Source of the DNA: Campylobacteraceae bacterium
GTDB taxonomy: Bacteria; Campylobacterota; Campylobacteria; Campylobacterales; Campylobacteraceae
Length of the DNA stretch: 64,000 nucleotides
Direction: 5' to 3'
Assembly (NCBI GenBank): GCA_900753405.1
Contig: CAADYZ010000013.1
Coordinates: 62,001-126,000 of the forward strand
Shown here: in pieces, positions 51,108 through 59,765 of the stretch
How positions within the stretch are numbered: position 1 is the first letter of the stretch
How the letters are laid out: every line of letters starts with the position of its first letter
The notes under the pieces: generated by a model
Databases searched by the model: none
What the model was told of the DNA's origin: nothing
The model's input: only the letters and a program-made list of their open reading frames with translations
Position numbers and translations under genes: made by a program

Positions 51108-54059
51108 CTACTTCACTTCGTCAAAAAACTGCATTTTTGGCATACTTTGGTCGCTTGCGCGCTCGATTTGGCAAAGCCCTGCGTTGTATTCTGCCATCTG
51201 CGTGACAATGTCCCAACCGTAGTTTGTGATCGTATTCACACTCTCGCCGATCGTGTAAGGTAGCGTGCCTTCTGGGTAGTTTTTAGCCAAACTCTCACCC
51301 TGCATCATCCCCGCAAAGTTGTAAGGCATCACGATTCGATCAGGCGTCACGCACTCAGAATAAACGCATTTTACTTTGATCTTCGTTCCGTGCGGAGAAT
51401 GCACCCAGATGTATTCGCCGTCTGCTACGCCGTATTTTTTCGCAAGTTGAGGATTGACATTCGCAAACATCTCAGGCGTGATTGACGCGAGGTATTTACT
51501 CGTTCGCTCCAACATTCCCGCGCCACTGAGATTAACCAACCGCATCGAGCTGATGATGATCGGGAAGTCTTTGCTCCAATTTTGCGCCTTTTGCTCGCTT
51601 TCGTAACGAGTGCTAACGCGCCAGTGATTCTCTTGGTCTGGGAAGGTTGGGTATTTCTCGACCAAATCCTGCCGCGGCGAGTGAAGCGGCTCGCGGTGAA
51701 GCGGAGTTTGGTCGTGAAATTCCCAGACGATCGCCCTTGCCTTTGCGTTGCCACATGGATTCACGCCTGCTTCTTCGCATTTTTTGTTGATGATCCCGCT
51801 AAGATCCATCGCCCAACTCTCACCTATAAGCTCCTTTTCACGCTCGCTAAGTGTGATGCCTAGCACGCTTTCGATGTTAGCTTTTGTGATCTGCGGATAG
51901 CCGCCTTTGACCTTGCTTTGCGGGATCGTTACCCCTTGCGTTGCGATCTGACTAACGCCGTTGTGTTCAAGCCCGAAGCGGTTTCTAAACGCCGAACCGC
52001 CCTTCCAAATCGGCATCGAAGTGTTATACAAAATCGGCGTGCCGGGGTGGTTTTCATTCCAACAAGGCCACGGAAGTCCGTAATACTCACCCGCAACCTC
52101 AGTCCCCTCTTTGCCAAGCTGCGTGTCAGGGTCGAAATTCGCCCAGTTTTCTTGGTGACGCCTAAGTCTGTCTGCTCTTCTGCCTTGCGTGCCGATCGAC
52201 TGGCACATCCTCGCAACCTCGTTTGTCGCGTCATCTGGCCAAACAAAGCTCTCTTTCACCTTTTTCAACTCACCATCCACAACATCATAGCAAAGTGACT
52301 GCGTGTATTGCTCGTAAAAACCAAACTTTTTAGCGAACATAAACATAATCTCGTGGTCTGGCTTACTCTCCCAAATCGGCTTGACAACCTCGCTTCGCCA
52401 TTGCGCACAGCGGTTGGTCGAGTGGATATGCCCTTCGCTCTCAAACTGAGTCGCCGCAGGGAGGATATACACGCCGTCTTTTCGGTCGCTTAAAACGGCG
52501 ATCTCATTCACAAACGGCTCAGCCACGACAAGCAAGTCGAGTTTATCCACCGCTTTTTTGATTTTATGCAACTGACTCATCGAAGTGATCCCAACGCCTT
52601 GCACCCAAAGCGCCCTGAGCCGTCCGCTTGAATGAATTTTTCCCTCGCCAAGTGCTGCTTGCCACCATTTTGAAAGTGTGAAACCTCGCTCAAACTGCCA
52701 GTTTTTCTCTTTTGGGTCTTTTTCGTTGTAGTGGAAATATTCGTTAAAATTCGAATTTGACACCTTTTGCCCAAGTTTTTCGCGCGGCTGTGAAACGCTT
52801 CTTGCAAAACGCTTTGAAAACTCTTCGTAATCCACGCCCCAGCCCTTGCAGTAATACTTCCACGCCCCTTCACCAACGCCGTAGTAACTAGGCAAAGTGT
52901 CGGCTAAGTTACCCATATCAGTTGCGCCTTGAACATTGTCGTGTCCGCGGATGATGTTACATCCCGTGCCCGGCTTGCCGACATTTCCCAAAACTAGCTG
53001 CAAAATCGCCCACATACGCGTGTTTGAGCTACCAACTGAGTGTTGCGTCACGCCAAGCGACCACGCAAGCGAGGCTGGTTTTGTTGTCGCAAAAACGCGC
53101 GTCACCTCTTCAAGTAACGCCGCAGGCACGCCCGTGACATTCTCCGTCTCTTGCGGCGTCCATTTCTCCGCCTCTTTGCGGATGTTGTCGATCCCGTAAG
53201 ACCTAGTCGCGATCATTTCCTTGTCTTCCCAGCCGTTTTTGAAAATGAGGTGAAGCATTCCGTAAGCCAATGCGATGTCAGTTCCCGGGCGCAACCGCAC
53301 GAAATAATCCGCCTTCGCCGCACTTTTTGTATAAACTGGATCAACAACAATCAACTTCGCGCCGTTGTCCTTTGCTTGAAGCATATGTTTAAACCCGATC
53401 GGGTTTGCCACCGCCGAGTTTGCCCCGACTAAGAAGATGACTTTTGAGTTTGCGCGCACATCCCCAAAGTGGTTTGTCATCGCCCCATATCCCCAAGTGT
53501 TCGCCGCGCCAGCAACGCTAGTTGAGTGACAAATTCGCGCAACATGGTCTATGTTGTTTGTCCCCCAAAAGGCGGCAAATTTGCGGAAGTAGTAGCTCTG
53601 TTCGTTGCTAAATTTCGCACTTCCTAACCACTCGATGCAGTCAGGTCCATCCTCTTTTCTTAGCTCCAAAAGTTTATTGCCGATCTCCTCAACTGCTTGC
53701 TCCCACGAAATTCTCTTCCACTTGCCGTTTTCTTTTTTCAAAGGATACTTCACGCGTTGTTTTGACTTCGTGAGGTCCATTTGGTCGATGCCTTTACAGC
53801 AGTGCGAACCTTGGTTGATCGGATGGTCAATCGCCATCTCCTGCCTCACCCAAACGCCATCTTTGACCTCCGCGACAATCCCGCACCCAGCCGAGCAGAT
53901 CGAACAAACCGTCCTAACCTGCTTCGTGCCGCCATAAGGCTCGCGCAACTTCGCCGCCTCTTTAATCTTCTCGCCACCTGCAACGCCAAACGCCGCGCTC
54001 GAACAGGCTGTGCCAAGAGCTGCAAATTTCAAAAAACTTCTACGATTGATCTCACCCAT
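51108..54059 (-). CDS. fdhA: Formate dehydrogenase catalytic subunit, cysteine form
   Basis: Molybdopterin (bis-MGD) enzyme that oxidises formate in the periplasm. The Tat signal NRRSFLKFAALG is at the start; CSICSAGC with Cys87/88 binds the 4Fe-4S cluster. The active-site position in RICHSTSV (residue 177) is Cys, encoded TGT, where the enzyme of E. coli and C. jejuni has selenocysteine (TGA). CNIIRGHDNVQGATDMG is the conserved cofactor block (HDNVQGATD). The protein is 983 residues without a frame break. A short repeat encodes SNSNFNEYF near residue 433. AAAGGATG precedes the ATG. Confidence 0.97.
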   Translation of the reverse strand: MGEINRRSFLKFAALGTACSSAAFGVAGGEKIKEAAKLREPYGGTKQVRTVCSICSAGCGIVAEVKDGVWVRQEMAIDHPINQGSHCCKGIDQMDLTKSKQRVKYPLKKENGKWKRISWEQAVEEIGNKLLELRKEDGPDCIEWLGSAKFSNEQSYYFRKFAAFWGTNNIDHVARICHSTSVAGAANTWGYGAMTNHFGDVRANSKVIFLVGANSAVANPIGFKHMLQAKDNGAKLIVVDPVYTKSAAKADYFVRLRPGTDIALAYGMLHLIFKNGWEDKEMIATRSYGIDNIRKEAEKWTPQETENVTGVPAALLEEVTRVFATTKPASLAWSLGVTQHSVGSSNTRMWAILQLVLGNVGKPGTGCNIIRGHDNVQGATDMGNLADTLPSYYGVGEGAWKYYCKGWGVDYEEFSKRFARSVSQPREKLGQKVSNSNFNEYFHYNEKDPKEKNWQFERGFTLSKWWQAALGEGKIHSSGRLRALWVQGVGITSMSQLHKIKKAVDKLDLLVVAEPFVNEIAVLSDRKDGVYILPAATQFESEGHIHSTNRCAQWRSEVVKPIWESKPDHEIMFMFAKKFGFYEQYTQSLCYDVVDGELKKVKESFVWPDDATNEVARMCQSIGTQGRRADRLRRHQENWANFDPDTQLGKEGTEVAGEYYGLPWPCWNENHPGTPILYNTSMPIWKGGSAFRNRFGLEHNGVSQIATQGVTIPQSKVKGGYPQITKANIESVLGITLSEREKELIGESWAMDLSGIINKKCEEAGVNPCGNAKARAIVWEFHDQTPLHREPLHSPRQDLVEKYPTFPDQENHWRVSTRYESEQKAQNWSKDFPIIISSMRLVNLSGAGMLERTSKYLASITPEMFANVNPQLAKKYGVADGEYIWVHSPHGTKIKVKCVYSECVTPDRIVMPYNFAGMMQGESLAKNYPEGTLPYTIGESVNTITNYGWDIVTQMAEYNAGLCQIERASDQSMPKMQFFDEVK

Positions 54060-54095
54060 TTTTCATCCTTTTTACTCAAATTCGATTTTGACAAC

Positions 54096-54293
54096 TTAGC
54101 GAGTTTTGTAATATTTCTCCCACATCGGGCTTTCAAAATACAAAATTTCCTTCTTCTTACTCTTGCCATAAACCACGCCACTTTCGTCCTCTTCGCTCTT
54201 TGCAAGCGCTGCTTTTGGCGCAGCCGCAACGGCAACTGAGGCGACCGCTGAGCCCTTTAAAAGTTTCTTTAAAAACTCTCGTCTCTCTTTCAT
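54096..54293 (-). CDS. Formate dehydrogenase-region Tat-target protein
   Basis: A small protein of 65 residues upstream of fdhA with a twin-arginine signal (RREFLKKLLKG then a short Ala-rich hydrophobic core). The end, LYFESPMWEKYYKTR, matches the family of small Tat-signal proteins found beside formate dehydrogenase genes in epsilonproteobacteria. Its role is unknown. The ATG is chosen because AAGGAG is five bases upstream. Confidence 0.88.
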   Translation of the reverse strand: MKERREFLKKLLKGSAVASVAVAAAPKAALAKSEEDESGVVYGKSKKKEILYFESPMWEKYYKTR

Positions 54294-54463
54294 TTGCACT
54301 CCTTCGCAAAAAATTTTCGCGGTATTTTAATAAATTAATAATGTTAGTTAAATGATATTTTTAACTTAACTTTTTAGGCTAATTTTCATTTCAAAGTTCT
54401 TTTTTTACATTTTGAAACGAAAATTAAATTTAACTTTTAAAAAGTGGATTACTTTGAATTTTT

Positions 54464-54469
54464 TATAAT
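54464..54469 (+). promoter_or_regulatory. −10 element of the fdh accessory operon
   Basis: TATAAT in the context AATTTTTTATAATTT, 36 bases before the ferredoxin-like gene. The 210 bp between the divergent fdh units is AT-rich and must hold both promoters. Confidence 0.5.
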
Positions 54470-54504
54470 TTTATGTAAAATAACGACTTTTTTAAAGGAT
54501 TTTG

Positions 54505-55533
54505 ATGGAAGATTTTGGTTTTTTGGGCGAAATTGACTTCCCGCTTGGAGACGACATTCGCCAAGTCACTGCCGACCAGCCCTGTTTTATCGCCAACTCA
54601 AAGGAGGCAAACTGCGAAGTTGTCGCAAACGAGATCGACTTTTTCTTGCAAAACTCGCCCGCCACGCCACTTGTCAAAGCACAGAGTTTAAGCCGAATTT
54701 ACCACGCTAGGGCGGCGTTTTACGACTACTCAAACCGCCTCAAAGCGTGCAACAAAATCGGCGAAATTTTCACCGCCAACACGCTTTATCTAGCCGACTT
54801 TTCACAAAAATTGTCAAATTCGAATTTGACACAAAACGCCGTGTGTTTTGACACAAAAGGCGAGGCGTTTGACGCGGTGGCGTTGCTTGTTTTGCTGTTT
54901 AGCGGCGTGAGGAAAATCGTAGTTGATGAGCTTGATGCGGAGGCGGAGTTTGTCAATGCACTTTTCACGCAAACTGGGCACGAAAAGGCGGTTTTTACAA
55001 GTTTTGAAGAGACACAAGCCTGTCAAAGCACGCAAGAGGCTTACTTTGACGAAAGAATGACGCCGCAAGAGCTGCTTGCGCACTACACGCAAAAACTTTG
55101 CGGCAAGGGGGATTTTGGCGTTTTGCAAACCACTCGTTTTGGGCAAGTGAGCATCACCCCTGCTTGCACGCTTTGCGCCTGTTGCGTGGGCGTTTGTCAA
55201 AGCGTTGCGCTAAAATGCGAGGGCGAGGCGATCACCTTCAACGCCTCGCTTTGCAACAACTGCGGCGAGTGCGTGACGCATTGTGCCGAAGAGGGCGTCA
55301 TCGCGCTTGAAGCTGGGCTAAAACTCGCTCCGCAAAGCTTCATTTGGCGCGAGCTGGTGCGAGACGAGGCACAAAAATGCGCGCAATGCGGCAAGGAATT
55401 TGCGCCAAAAAGGGCGATCGAGAGGATCGCAGGGATCTTAAACTTCGACCCAAGCCGCGCAAAACTGCTTTATTTATGCGCAGACTGCAAAGTCAAAAAC
55501 GCCGCTTTTAGCGACTATCTAAACGACTATTAG
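54505..55533 (+). CDS. 4Fe-4S dicluster protein of the formate dehydrogenase locus
   Basis: Soluble iron–sulfur protein of 343 residues. The first 200 residues are a poorly conserved domain; then CTLCACCVGVCQSVALKC and CNNCGECVTHC form two ferredoxin-like cluster motifs (key C-x2-C-x2-C-x3-C), and CAQCGKEF with CADC near the end could bind metal. It probably supports maturation of, or electron transfer to, formate dehydrogenase. A symmetric short repeat encodes KLSNSNLTQN near residue 105. The ATG has AAAGGAT upstream and starts a unit with the TorD and rhodanese genes. Confidence 0.82.
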   Translation: MEDFGFLGEIDFPLGDDIRQVTADQPCFIANSKEANCEVVANEIDFFLQNSPATPLVKAQSLSRIYHARAAFYDYSNRLKACNKIGEIFTANTLYLADFSQKLSNSNLTQNAVCFDTKGEAFDAVALLVLLFSGVRKIVVDELDAEAEFVNALFTQTGHEKAVFTSFEETQACQSTQEAYFDERMTPQELLAHYTQKLCGKGDFGVLQTTRFGQVSITPACTLCACCVGVCQSVALKCEGEAITFNASLCNNCGECVTHCAEEGVIALEAGLKLAPQSFIWRELVRDEAQKCAQCGKEFAPKRAIERIAGILNFDPSRAKLLYLCADCKVKNAAFSDYLNDY

Positions 55534-55541
55534 GAGCAAAA

Positions 55542-56243
55542 ATGAGCCAAGATTTACAAGCTAGACAAGAGGCGTTAAACACCGCGCGAGCAAGGTATTA
55601 CGAGTTTTTAAGCTTTCCGCTTTTTTGGGGGCAGAGCGAGGATGATTTTGAGGCGTTTTTAGCACAAGCAAGGTTCTTAGCCACCGCGCCGATCACCCCT
55701 GAAAACGAGCGGGATTTTAAGAAAATTTACAACTTTGAGTGGGCGAAATTTCAAAAAGAGCAAAACGCAGTTTTGTTTGATTTAAGTTTTGTGAATGTCC
55801 CGCAAACGGCGAGTTTTTTTGACGAAGGACGGGATGATGGCAAAAAGCGAGTCGAAGTCATCAACATCCTTAAAAAAGCCAACCTTGCCATTGACGCGCA
55901 GCTCAGCGAGGACTACATCGGGCTGATTTTCGCGCTTGCGTCAAGACTTTTGGGCGAGCAAAAAGCGCAGCTAGCAGGCGAGCTTTTTGGGGTGATCAAC
56001 GGCTTTGCGGACGAGTTTTGCGAGCTTTTACGCGAGCACGACAACAGCAAATTTTTCACTGCTTACGCCAACATCCTAGCCTCGTTCGTCACACTTGAAA
56101 GAGAGTTTCTCTCCCTAGCCGCGCCGCAAAAACCAGAGGTCAGCCAAGCCAAAATCGCCCTCGCCAAAAAGCCGTATGAAACCAAAGTCAAGTCAAGCGT
56201 TAGGCGAACGAAGATTTTCGAAGAGGAATTTACGAAGTTATGA
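55542..56243 (+). CDS. TorD/DmsD-family molybdoenzyme chaperone
   Basis: All-helical cytoplasmic chaperone, expected to bind the Tat signal of FdhA until its cofactor is loaded. ARARYYEFLSFPLFW near the N terminus and the central VPQTASFFDEGRDDGKKRVEVINIL block with EDYIGLIFALASRLL resemble the family (conserved E/D-x-D-H/F-x-L region). The length of 233 residues is normal. AGGAG lies before the ATG. The stop overlaps the next start (ATGA). Confidence 0.85.
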   Translation: MSQDLQARQEALNTARARYYEFLSFPLFWGQSEDDFEAFLAQARFLATAPITPENERDFKKIYNFEWAKFQKEQNAVLFDLSFVNVPQTASFFDEGRDDGKKRVEVINILKKANLAIDAQLSEDYIGLIFALASRLLGEQKAQLAGELFGVINGFADEFCELLREHDNSKFFTAYANILASFVTLEREFLSLAAPQKPEVSQAKIALAKKPYETKVKSSVRRTKIFEEEFTKL

Positions 56244-56623
56244 TCTCATTTAACGCCAAAAAAACGCCGCCAAAAGCCGCCGTCTCTCAAAACGCCTCAC
56301 AAAACCGCGTGAGTGTTCTCGCCCCTGAGGAGCTGTTTGCCAAATTTGAAGAATTTTGTGTCATTGACATCCGCCAAAAAGGGGTTTTTGCCGCCGCTCA
56401 CCTCAAAGAAAGCCAAAATTTACGCGACCCACAAAGCATCGCCAACGCAGCCAACGCAGCGCTCAAAGCTGGAAAAAAGGTGGTTTTGGTCTGTTTTGCG
56501 GGCGGCAAAGCAAACGGCAAGGCGGACGAGGTTTTTGCGGCGGGTTTTTGCGGGGAGATTTTTGCGCTCTTAGGCGGCTTCATCTCCATCTGCCCGCAAA
56601 CTTACGCCGAATTCCTTGCGTGA
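56240..56623 (+). CDS. Rhodanese-like domain protein
   Basis: A single rhodanese domain of 127 residues. VIDIRQKGVFAAAHLKESQNL (beta strand and the D-x-R) and VLVCFAGGKANGKADEV with the active cysteine near residue 89 are seen. Rhodaneses carry persulfide sulfur; in this locus it may supply sulfur for the molybdenum cofactor of FdhA, a role otherwise played by FdhD, which is not in the window. This role is inferred from context. Translation is coupled to the TorD gene. Confidence 0.82.
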   Translation: MISFNAKKTPPKAAVSQNASQNRVSVLAPEELFAKFEEFCVIDIRQKGVFAAAHLKESQNLRDPQSIANAANAALKAGKKVVLVCFAGGKANGKADEVFAAGFCGEIFALLGGFISICPQTYAEFLA

Positions 56624-56956
56624 CCGCCGCGCCAAACGAGTTAAATTTGGTTTTTGCAATTTGTCAAAACCCAATTTAAACCCCGTTTGTCAAAACCGAA
56701 TTCGAAGCCACCTCAACGGCAAATTTTACGCCAAATTTCTTACGCAACCGCCTCGCCGAATTTTGCAACTCGGTTTAAATTTTAGCGCAAATTCCACGCA
56801 GTTTTACGCCCAAATTTCGCCAAACCGCCACGACAATTTTACAAAATCAAAAAACTTAAAACCGCAATGACAAACGACTAAAAAGCAGCCTCAACGCCGC
56901 GCCAAACGACTCAAATTCGGTTTTTGCAATTTGTCAAAACCGAATTTAAAGCCACC
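56624..56956. repeat. Repeat-rich spacer with a duplicated block, 333 bp
   Basis: A block of about 70 bases occurs twice, at 56628–56715 and 56897–56958. Each reads GCCGCGCCAAACGA, then an inverted short repeat, TTTTTGCAATTTGTCAAAAC, a second short repeat and GCCACCTCA. Between them is sequence with CGCCAAATTTC-like units. I see no gene. Confidence 0.75.
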
Positions 56957-57787
56957 TCAGCGATATTTATAAAAGCTGTATTTGGCGTAACCTTTGGAGA
57001 TGAGAAAGCCGCGCCTGCCAAGCAAAAATCCACCTCGCAACACAAACATCTTAAAAAACGACCAAACCGGACTTGTCAGCGACTTAAAAAGGCTCTTTTT
57101 TGTGCATAAAGTGGCGTATTTTTGCTGTTTTTGCTCAAACTGCTCGGGCGTGTCGTAGGCGTAATGCAAAAAATGGTTTTTCAGCGTGCCAACTTCGCCG
57201 TTTGCGACCACTTTTTCATGGACTTCGGCGGCGTTGAAGTTGGCAAATTTTTTGTTAAAAAGCCGCACGCTGTAATCAGGAAAAAGCCCCATCAGCCTCA
57301 CTGGCTCGCCAAAAAAGTAGTTCAACCGCCCAACACGAAACGCCACCACAGAGGCGTTTGACGCAAAATTTGTCAAAACCGAATTTGACTTCGTTTGACG
57401 CGGTTGCGACAAGCCACCCAACACCGCGGCGATCTCGCGTTCTAGCTCCTGCGTGCAAACCTCGTCGCTGTCAAGCACAAAAATCCACTCGTTTTGGCAC
57501 TGCGAAACTCCAAACGCCTTTTGCCGCCCAAAACCAAGCCACTCTTGGCTTACAAAACGCACATTTTCAAAGCTTTGAGCGATCTTTCGCGTCTCGTCTG
57601 TGCTTCCACTATCCACCACCACAACCTCGTCACACCACGCAAGGCTTTGCAGACATTTTGCGAGGTATTTTTGCGAATTTAGCGTCAAAACAACGCCACT
57701 CACGCGCGCATTTTGCGTGAAACTCTCGCCGTTGTTAGCATTTTGCAAGTCAAATTCGGTTTTGACATTTTCTTTAAAACCGCTCAT
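56957..57787 (-). CDS. Family 2 glycosyltransferase of the LOS core (WaaE-like)
   Basis: Cytoplasmic GT-A enzyme of 276 residues related to the beta-1,4-glucosyltransferases of lipooligosaccharide cores. VSGVVLTLNSQKYLAKCLQSL begins the fold; VVVDSGSTDET near residue 58 and VLDSDEV near residue 104 are the nucleotide- and metal-binding motifs; FPDYSVRLFNK and AEVHEKV follow. Two copies of the short repeat are translated: NVKTEFDLQ at the extreme N terminus and KSNSVLTNFASN near residue 135, in a loop. The start overlaps the htrB stop. Confidence 0.88.
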   Translation of the reverse strand: MSGFKENVKTEFDLQNANNGESFTQNARVSGVVLTLNSQKYLAKCLQSLAWCDEVVVVDSGSTDETRKIAQSFENVRFVSQEWLGFGRQKAFGVSQCQNEWIFVLDSDEVCTQELEREIAAVLGGLSQPRQTKSNSVLTNFASNASVVAFRVGRLNYFFGEPVRLMGLFPDYSVRLFNKKFANFNAAEVHEKVVANGEVGTLKNHFLHYAYDTPEQFEQKQQKYATLCTKKSLFKSLTSPVWSFFKMFVLRGGFLLGRRGFLISKGYAKYSFYKYR

Positions 57788-58707
57788 TTTCCAGCCTTTT
57801 TGTCGTGCGTGCGGAAGTTATATTTGTCGTAAATTTCAGGGTTGAAAGTCTTAAACTTTCTGTGAAACCAAAAGTATTCGTCTGGCTTAAACGCGATCAT
57901 CTTCTCAGTCGCCAAACTCTGTGCTTGCGTGGCGGCAAAAACCTCCTGCGAAGAGCCGTCTTTTAGCTCGATAGCCTCAAAAAAGCGGATCGCGCACTCC
58001 TTGCGGCTTTTGCGGTAGATGAAGGCGGGGATGATGAGTGCGCCACTTTTGGCGGCGATGACGCTTAGCGCGGTTGAATGGGTGATCTTGCGTCCGAAAA
58101 ATTCACACTCAACGCCCTCGTTTTTTGAAACCGCTTGGTCGATCAAAACGCCCAAAATTCGGCGGTTTTTCAGCGCCAACAACATCTTCTTCGCCGCGCC
58201 GTTTTTGTCGATCAGCTCGATGTCAAACTGCTCGCGGTGGCTTGTTAAAACCGAATTTAACCCCTCGCTATCAAGCCCTCGCCCGACTATGCTCACCGCG
58301 CCAAAACGCGCCGCCATCGCAAGCGAGAACAACTCCCAGTTGCCGTAATGCGCGGTCTGGACGATGACGGGGCGGTTTGAGGCAAGCACAGTTTGCAAAA
58401 TTTCTTCATTCTCAAAGCTCATTTGCGCCAAAATTTGCTCTTTGTTTGCGCTCGCATTTCTTAGAAAATCCACCGCAAAATAGGCGTAGTTGCGGTAAGT
58501 CGCCCGCGCGGTTGCGTGAATTTGCTTTGGCGTGAGGTTTGGAAAGCAAAAGGCGATGTTTGCTTCGGTGATGAAGCGGTGTTTTCGGTCAGCCCAAAAC
58601 CACAGAAGCGAGAAGAAGGTGAAAATTTGGTCTAAAACCACTCGCGGGGTGATTTTGGCAAGAATTAGCAGCGTTTTGTAGGCAAAAATGTAGAATTTTT
58701 CACGCAT
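57784..58707 (-). CDS. htrB: Lipid A biosynthesis lauroyl acyltransferase
   Basis: Adds a secondary acyl chain to Kdo2-lipid A at the inner membrane. One membrane segment is near the N terminus; the catalytic HxxxxE is in TAHYGNWELF near residue 120; GRGLDSEGLN and VLIDQAVSKNEG follow. The ATG has AAGGAGG upstream, inside the end of waaC. GLNSVLTSHREQ near residue 160 is encoded by a short repeat. Gene order waaC–htrB–glycosyltransferase is that of Campylobacter LOS loci. Confidence 0.92.
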   Translation of the reverse strand: MREKFYIFAYKTLLILAKITPRVVLDQIFTFFSLLWFWADRKHRFITEANIAFCFPNLTPKQIHATARATYRNYAYFAVDFLRNASANKEQILAQMSFENEEILQTVLASNRPVIVQTAHYGNWELFSLAMAARFGAVSIVGRGLDSEGLNSVLTSHREQFDIELIDKNGAAKKMLLALKNRRILGVLIDQAVSKNEGVECEFFGRKITHSTALSVIAAKSGALIIPAFIYRKSRKECAIRFFEAIELKDGSSQEVFAATQAQSLATEKMIAFKPDEYFWFHRKFKTFNPEIYDKYNFRTHDKKAGK

Positions 58708-59707
58708 CGCCACCTCCTTTTTCAAGCAGCTCCAACGCCCTTTTTGCCACAAGTTTAGGGCAAATTTGGTTTATGCAAAAGTCGCTCTCGTCAATGCGTC
58801 TTGCGTCAATTTTCTTGCCCGCGTCAAGGACGATGTTTTGCGGCGTGGCGTAGGCGTTGCGCGCACTTGGGCGGTTGCCAAAAAGGGTGATGCTTTTGGT
58901 GTTTTGCGCCCACGCGAGGTGGGTGATGCCGCTGTCGTTGCCAATGACTAATTTTGCGTGACTAACGAGGTTTGTCATCTGCGTTAAATCAAGCGGTGGA
59001 AGCAGTTTTACGCCGCTTTTTTGTGCTAGTTTTTGCGCCTCTTCACGCTCTTTTTGGCTGCCCGCGCAGATGTAAATTTCGCCTTTAAAACTCTCTTTTA
59101 CAAGGGCGATCACCTCGTCAAAATGTGTGTAATTTTTACTCGCTTGACTTGAAAACGGCGCGACTAAAACGCCACTTTCAAACTCGCTTTTGCTGACTTT
59201 AAACAACGCTGGTTTTGCCAAAACCTCCTCCCTATTCCACGCAAATTTCAGTGCGTTTGAAGCAAGAGTGAGGTTGCGGATGATGATGTTTTCGTTGTAT
59301 GAAACTTGCGTTTTTTGCGCGTAAAGCAGCCCTGCGGCAAACTCCTTTGTGCTTTTTGGGCTAAAACCGCTTGGTTTTGGAGCAAGAATTCGTGCGACAA
59401 CGGCGGATTTAAGCAGTCCTTGAAGGTCGATGACGCTGTCAAACTCGCCTCTTCTTTGGCGCAAAATCTCCCACGACTTGGCAAACTTTTTTGCTTTTAG
59501 TGGCAGCTCCACAACCTCATCCACGCCGCAGCAAAGACGGGCAATAGTGCCGAATTTTTCGTCACAAAACCAAGTCAAATTCGAATTTGGCAAATTTTTT
59601 TTCACAAAGTAAGCGACAATCGCGCTTTGGACGATGTCGCCTAAGGCTGAGAGGCGGATGAGGGCGATTTTGGCGGGCTGTTTTGGGGCGTTTTGGGCTG
59701 TTTTCAT
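58700..59707 (-). CDS. waaC: Lipopolysaccharide heptosyltransferase I
   Basis: Adds the first heptose to Kdo of the inner core. KIALIRLSALGDIVQSAIV is the GT9 N-terminal motif; VIDLQGLLKSAV, VAPFSSQASKNY and IGNDSGITHLAWAQ (GNDSGxxH) near residue 256 are WaaC hallmarks. Two short repeats are translated: KKNLPNSNLTWF near residue 40 and FCINQICPKL near the end. The ATG is chosen over an upstream TTG whose codons overlap the divergent promoter. Confidence 0.93.
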   Translation of the reverse strand: MKTAQNAPKQPAKIALIRLSALGDIVQSAIVAYFVKKNLPNSNLTWFCDEKFGTIARLCCGVDEVVELPLKAKKFAKSWEILRQRRGEFDSVIDLQGLLKSAVVARILAPKPSGFSPKSTKEFAAGLLYAQKTQVSYNENIIIRNLTLASNALKFAWNREEVLAKPALFKVSKSEFESGVLVAPFSSQASKNYTHFDEVIALVKESFKGEIYICAGSQKEREEAQKLAQKSGVKLLPPLDLTQMTNLVSHAKLVIGNDSGITHLAWAQNTKSITLFGNRPSARNAYATPQNIVLDAGKKIDARRIDESDFCINQICPKLVAKRALELLEKGGGDA

Positions 59708-59732
59708 ACCTATTCTTTTAGTTTTGTTTGCG

Positions 59733-59738
59733 TATAAT
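59733..59738 (+). promoter_or_regulatory. −10 element of the exonuclease gene
   Basis: TATAAT in TTGTTTGCGTATAATACAC, 28 bases before the ATG. The divergent waaC transcript starts in the same 58-base gap. Confidence 0.6.
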
Positions 59739-59765
59739 ACACAAATTTTCTTAAAAGGTGGCAAA

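Noticed and set aside
53529..53531. Selenocysteine codon expected in fdhA
   Set aside because: The codon is TGT (Cys); the frame is continuous and no SECIS-like element is needed.
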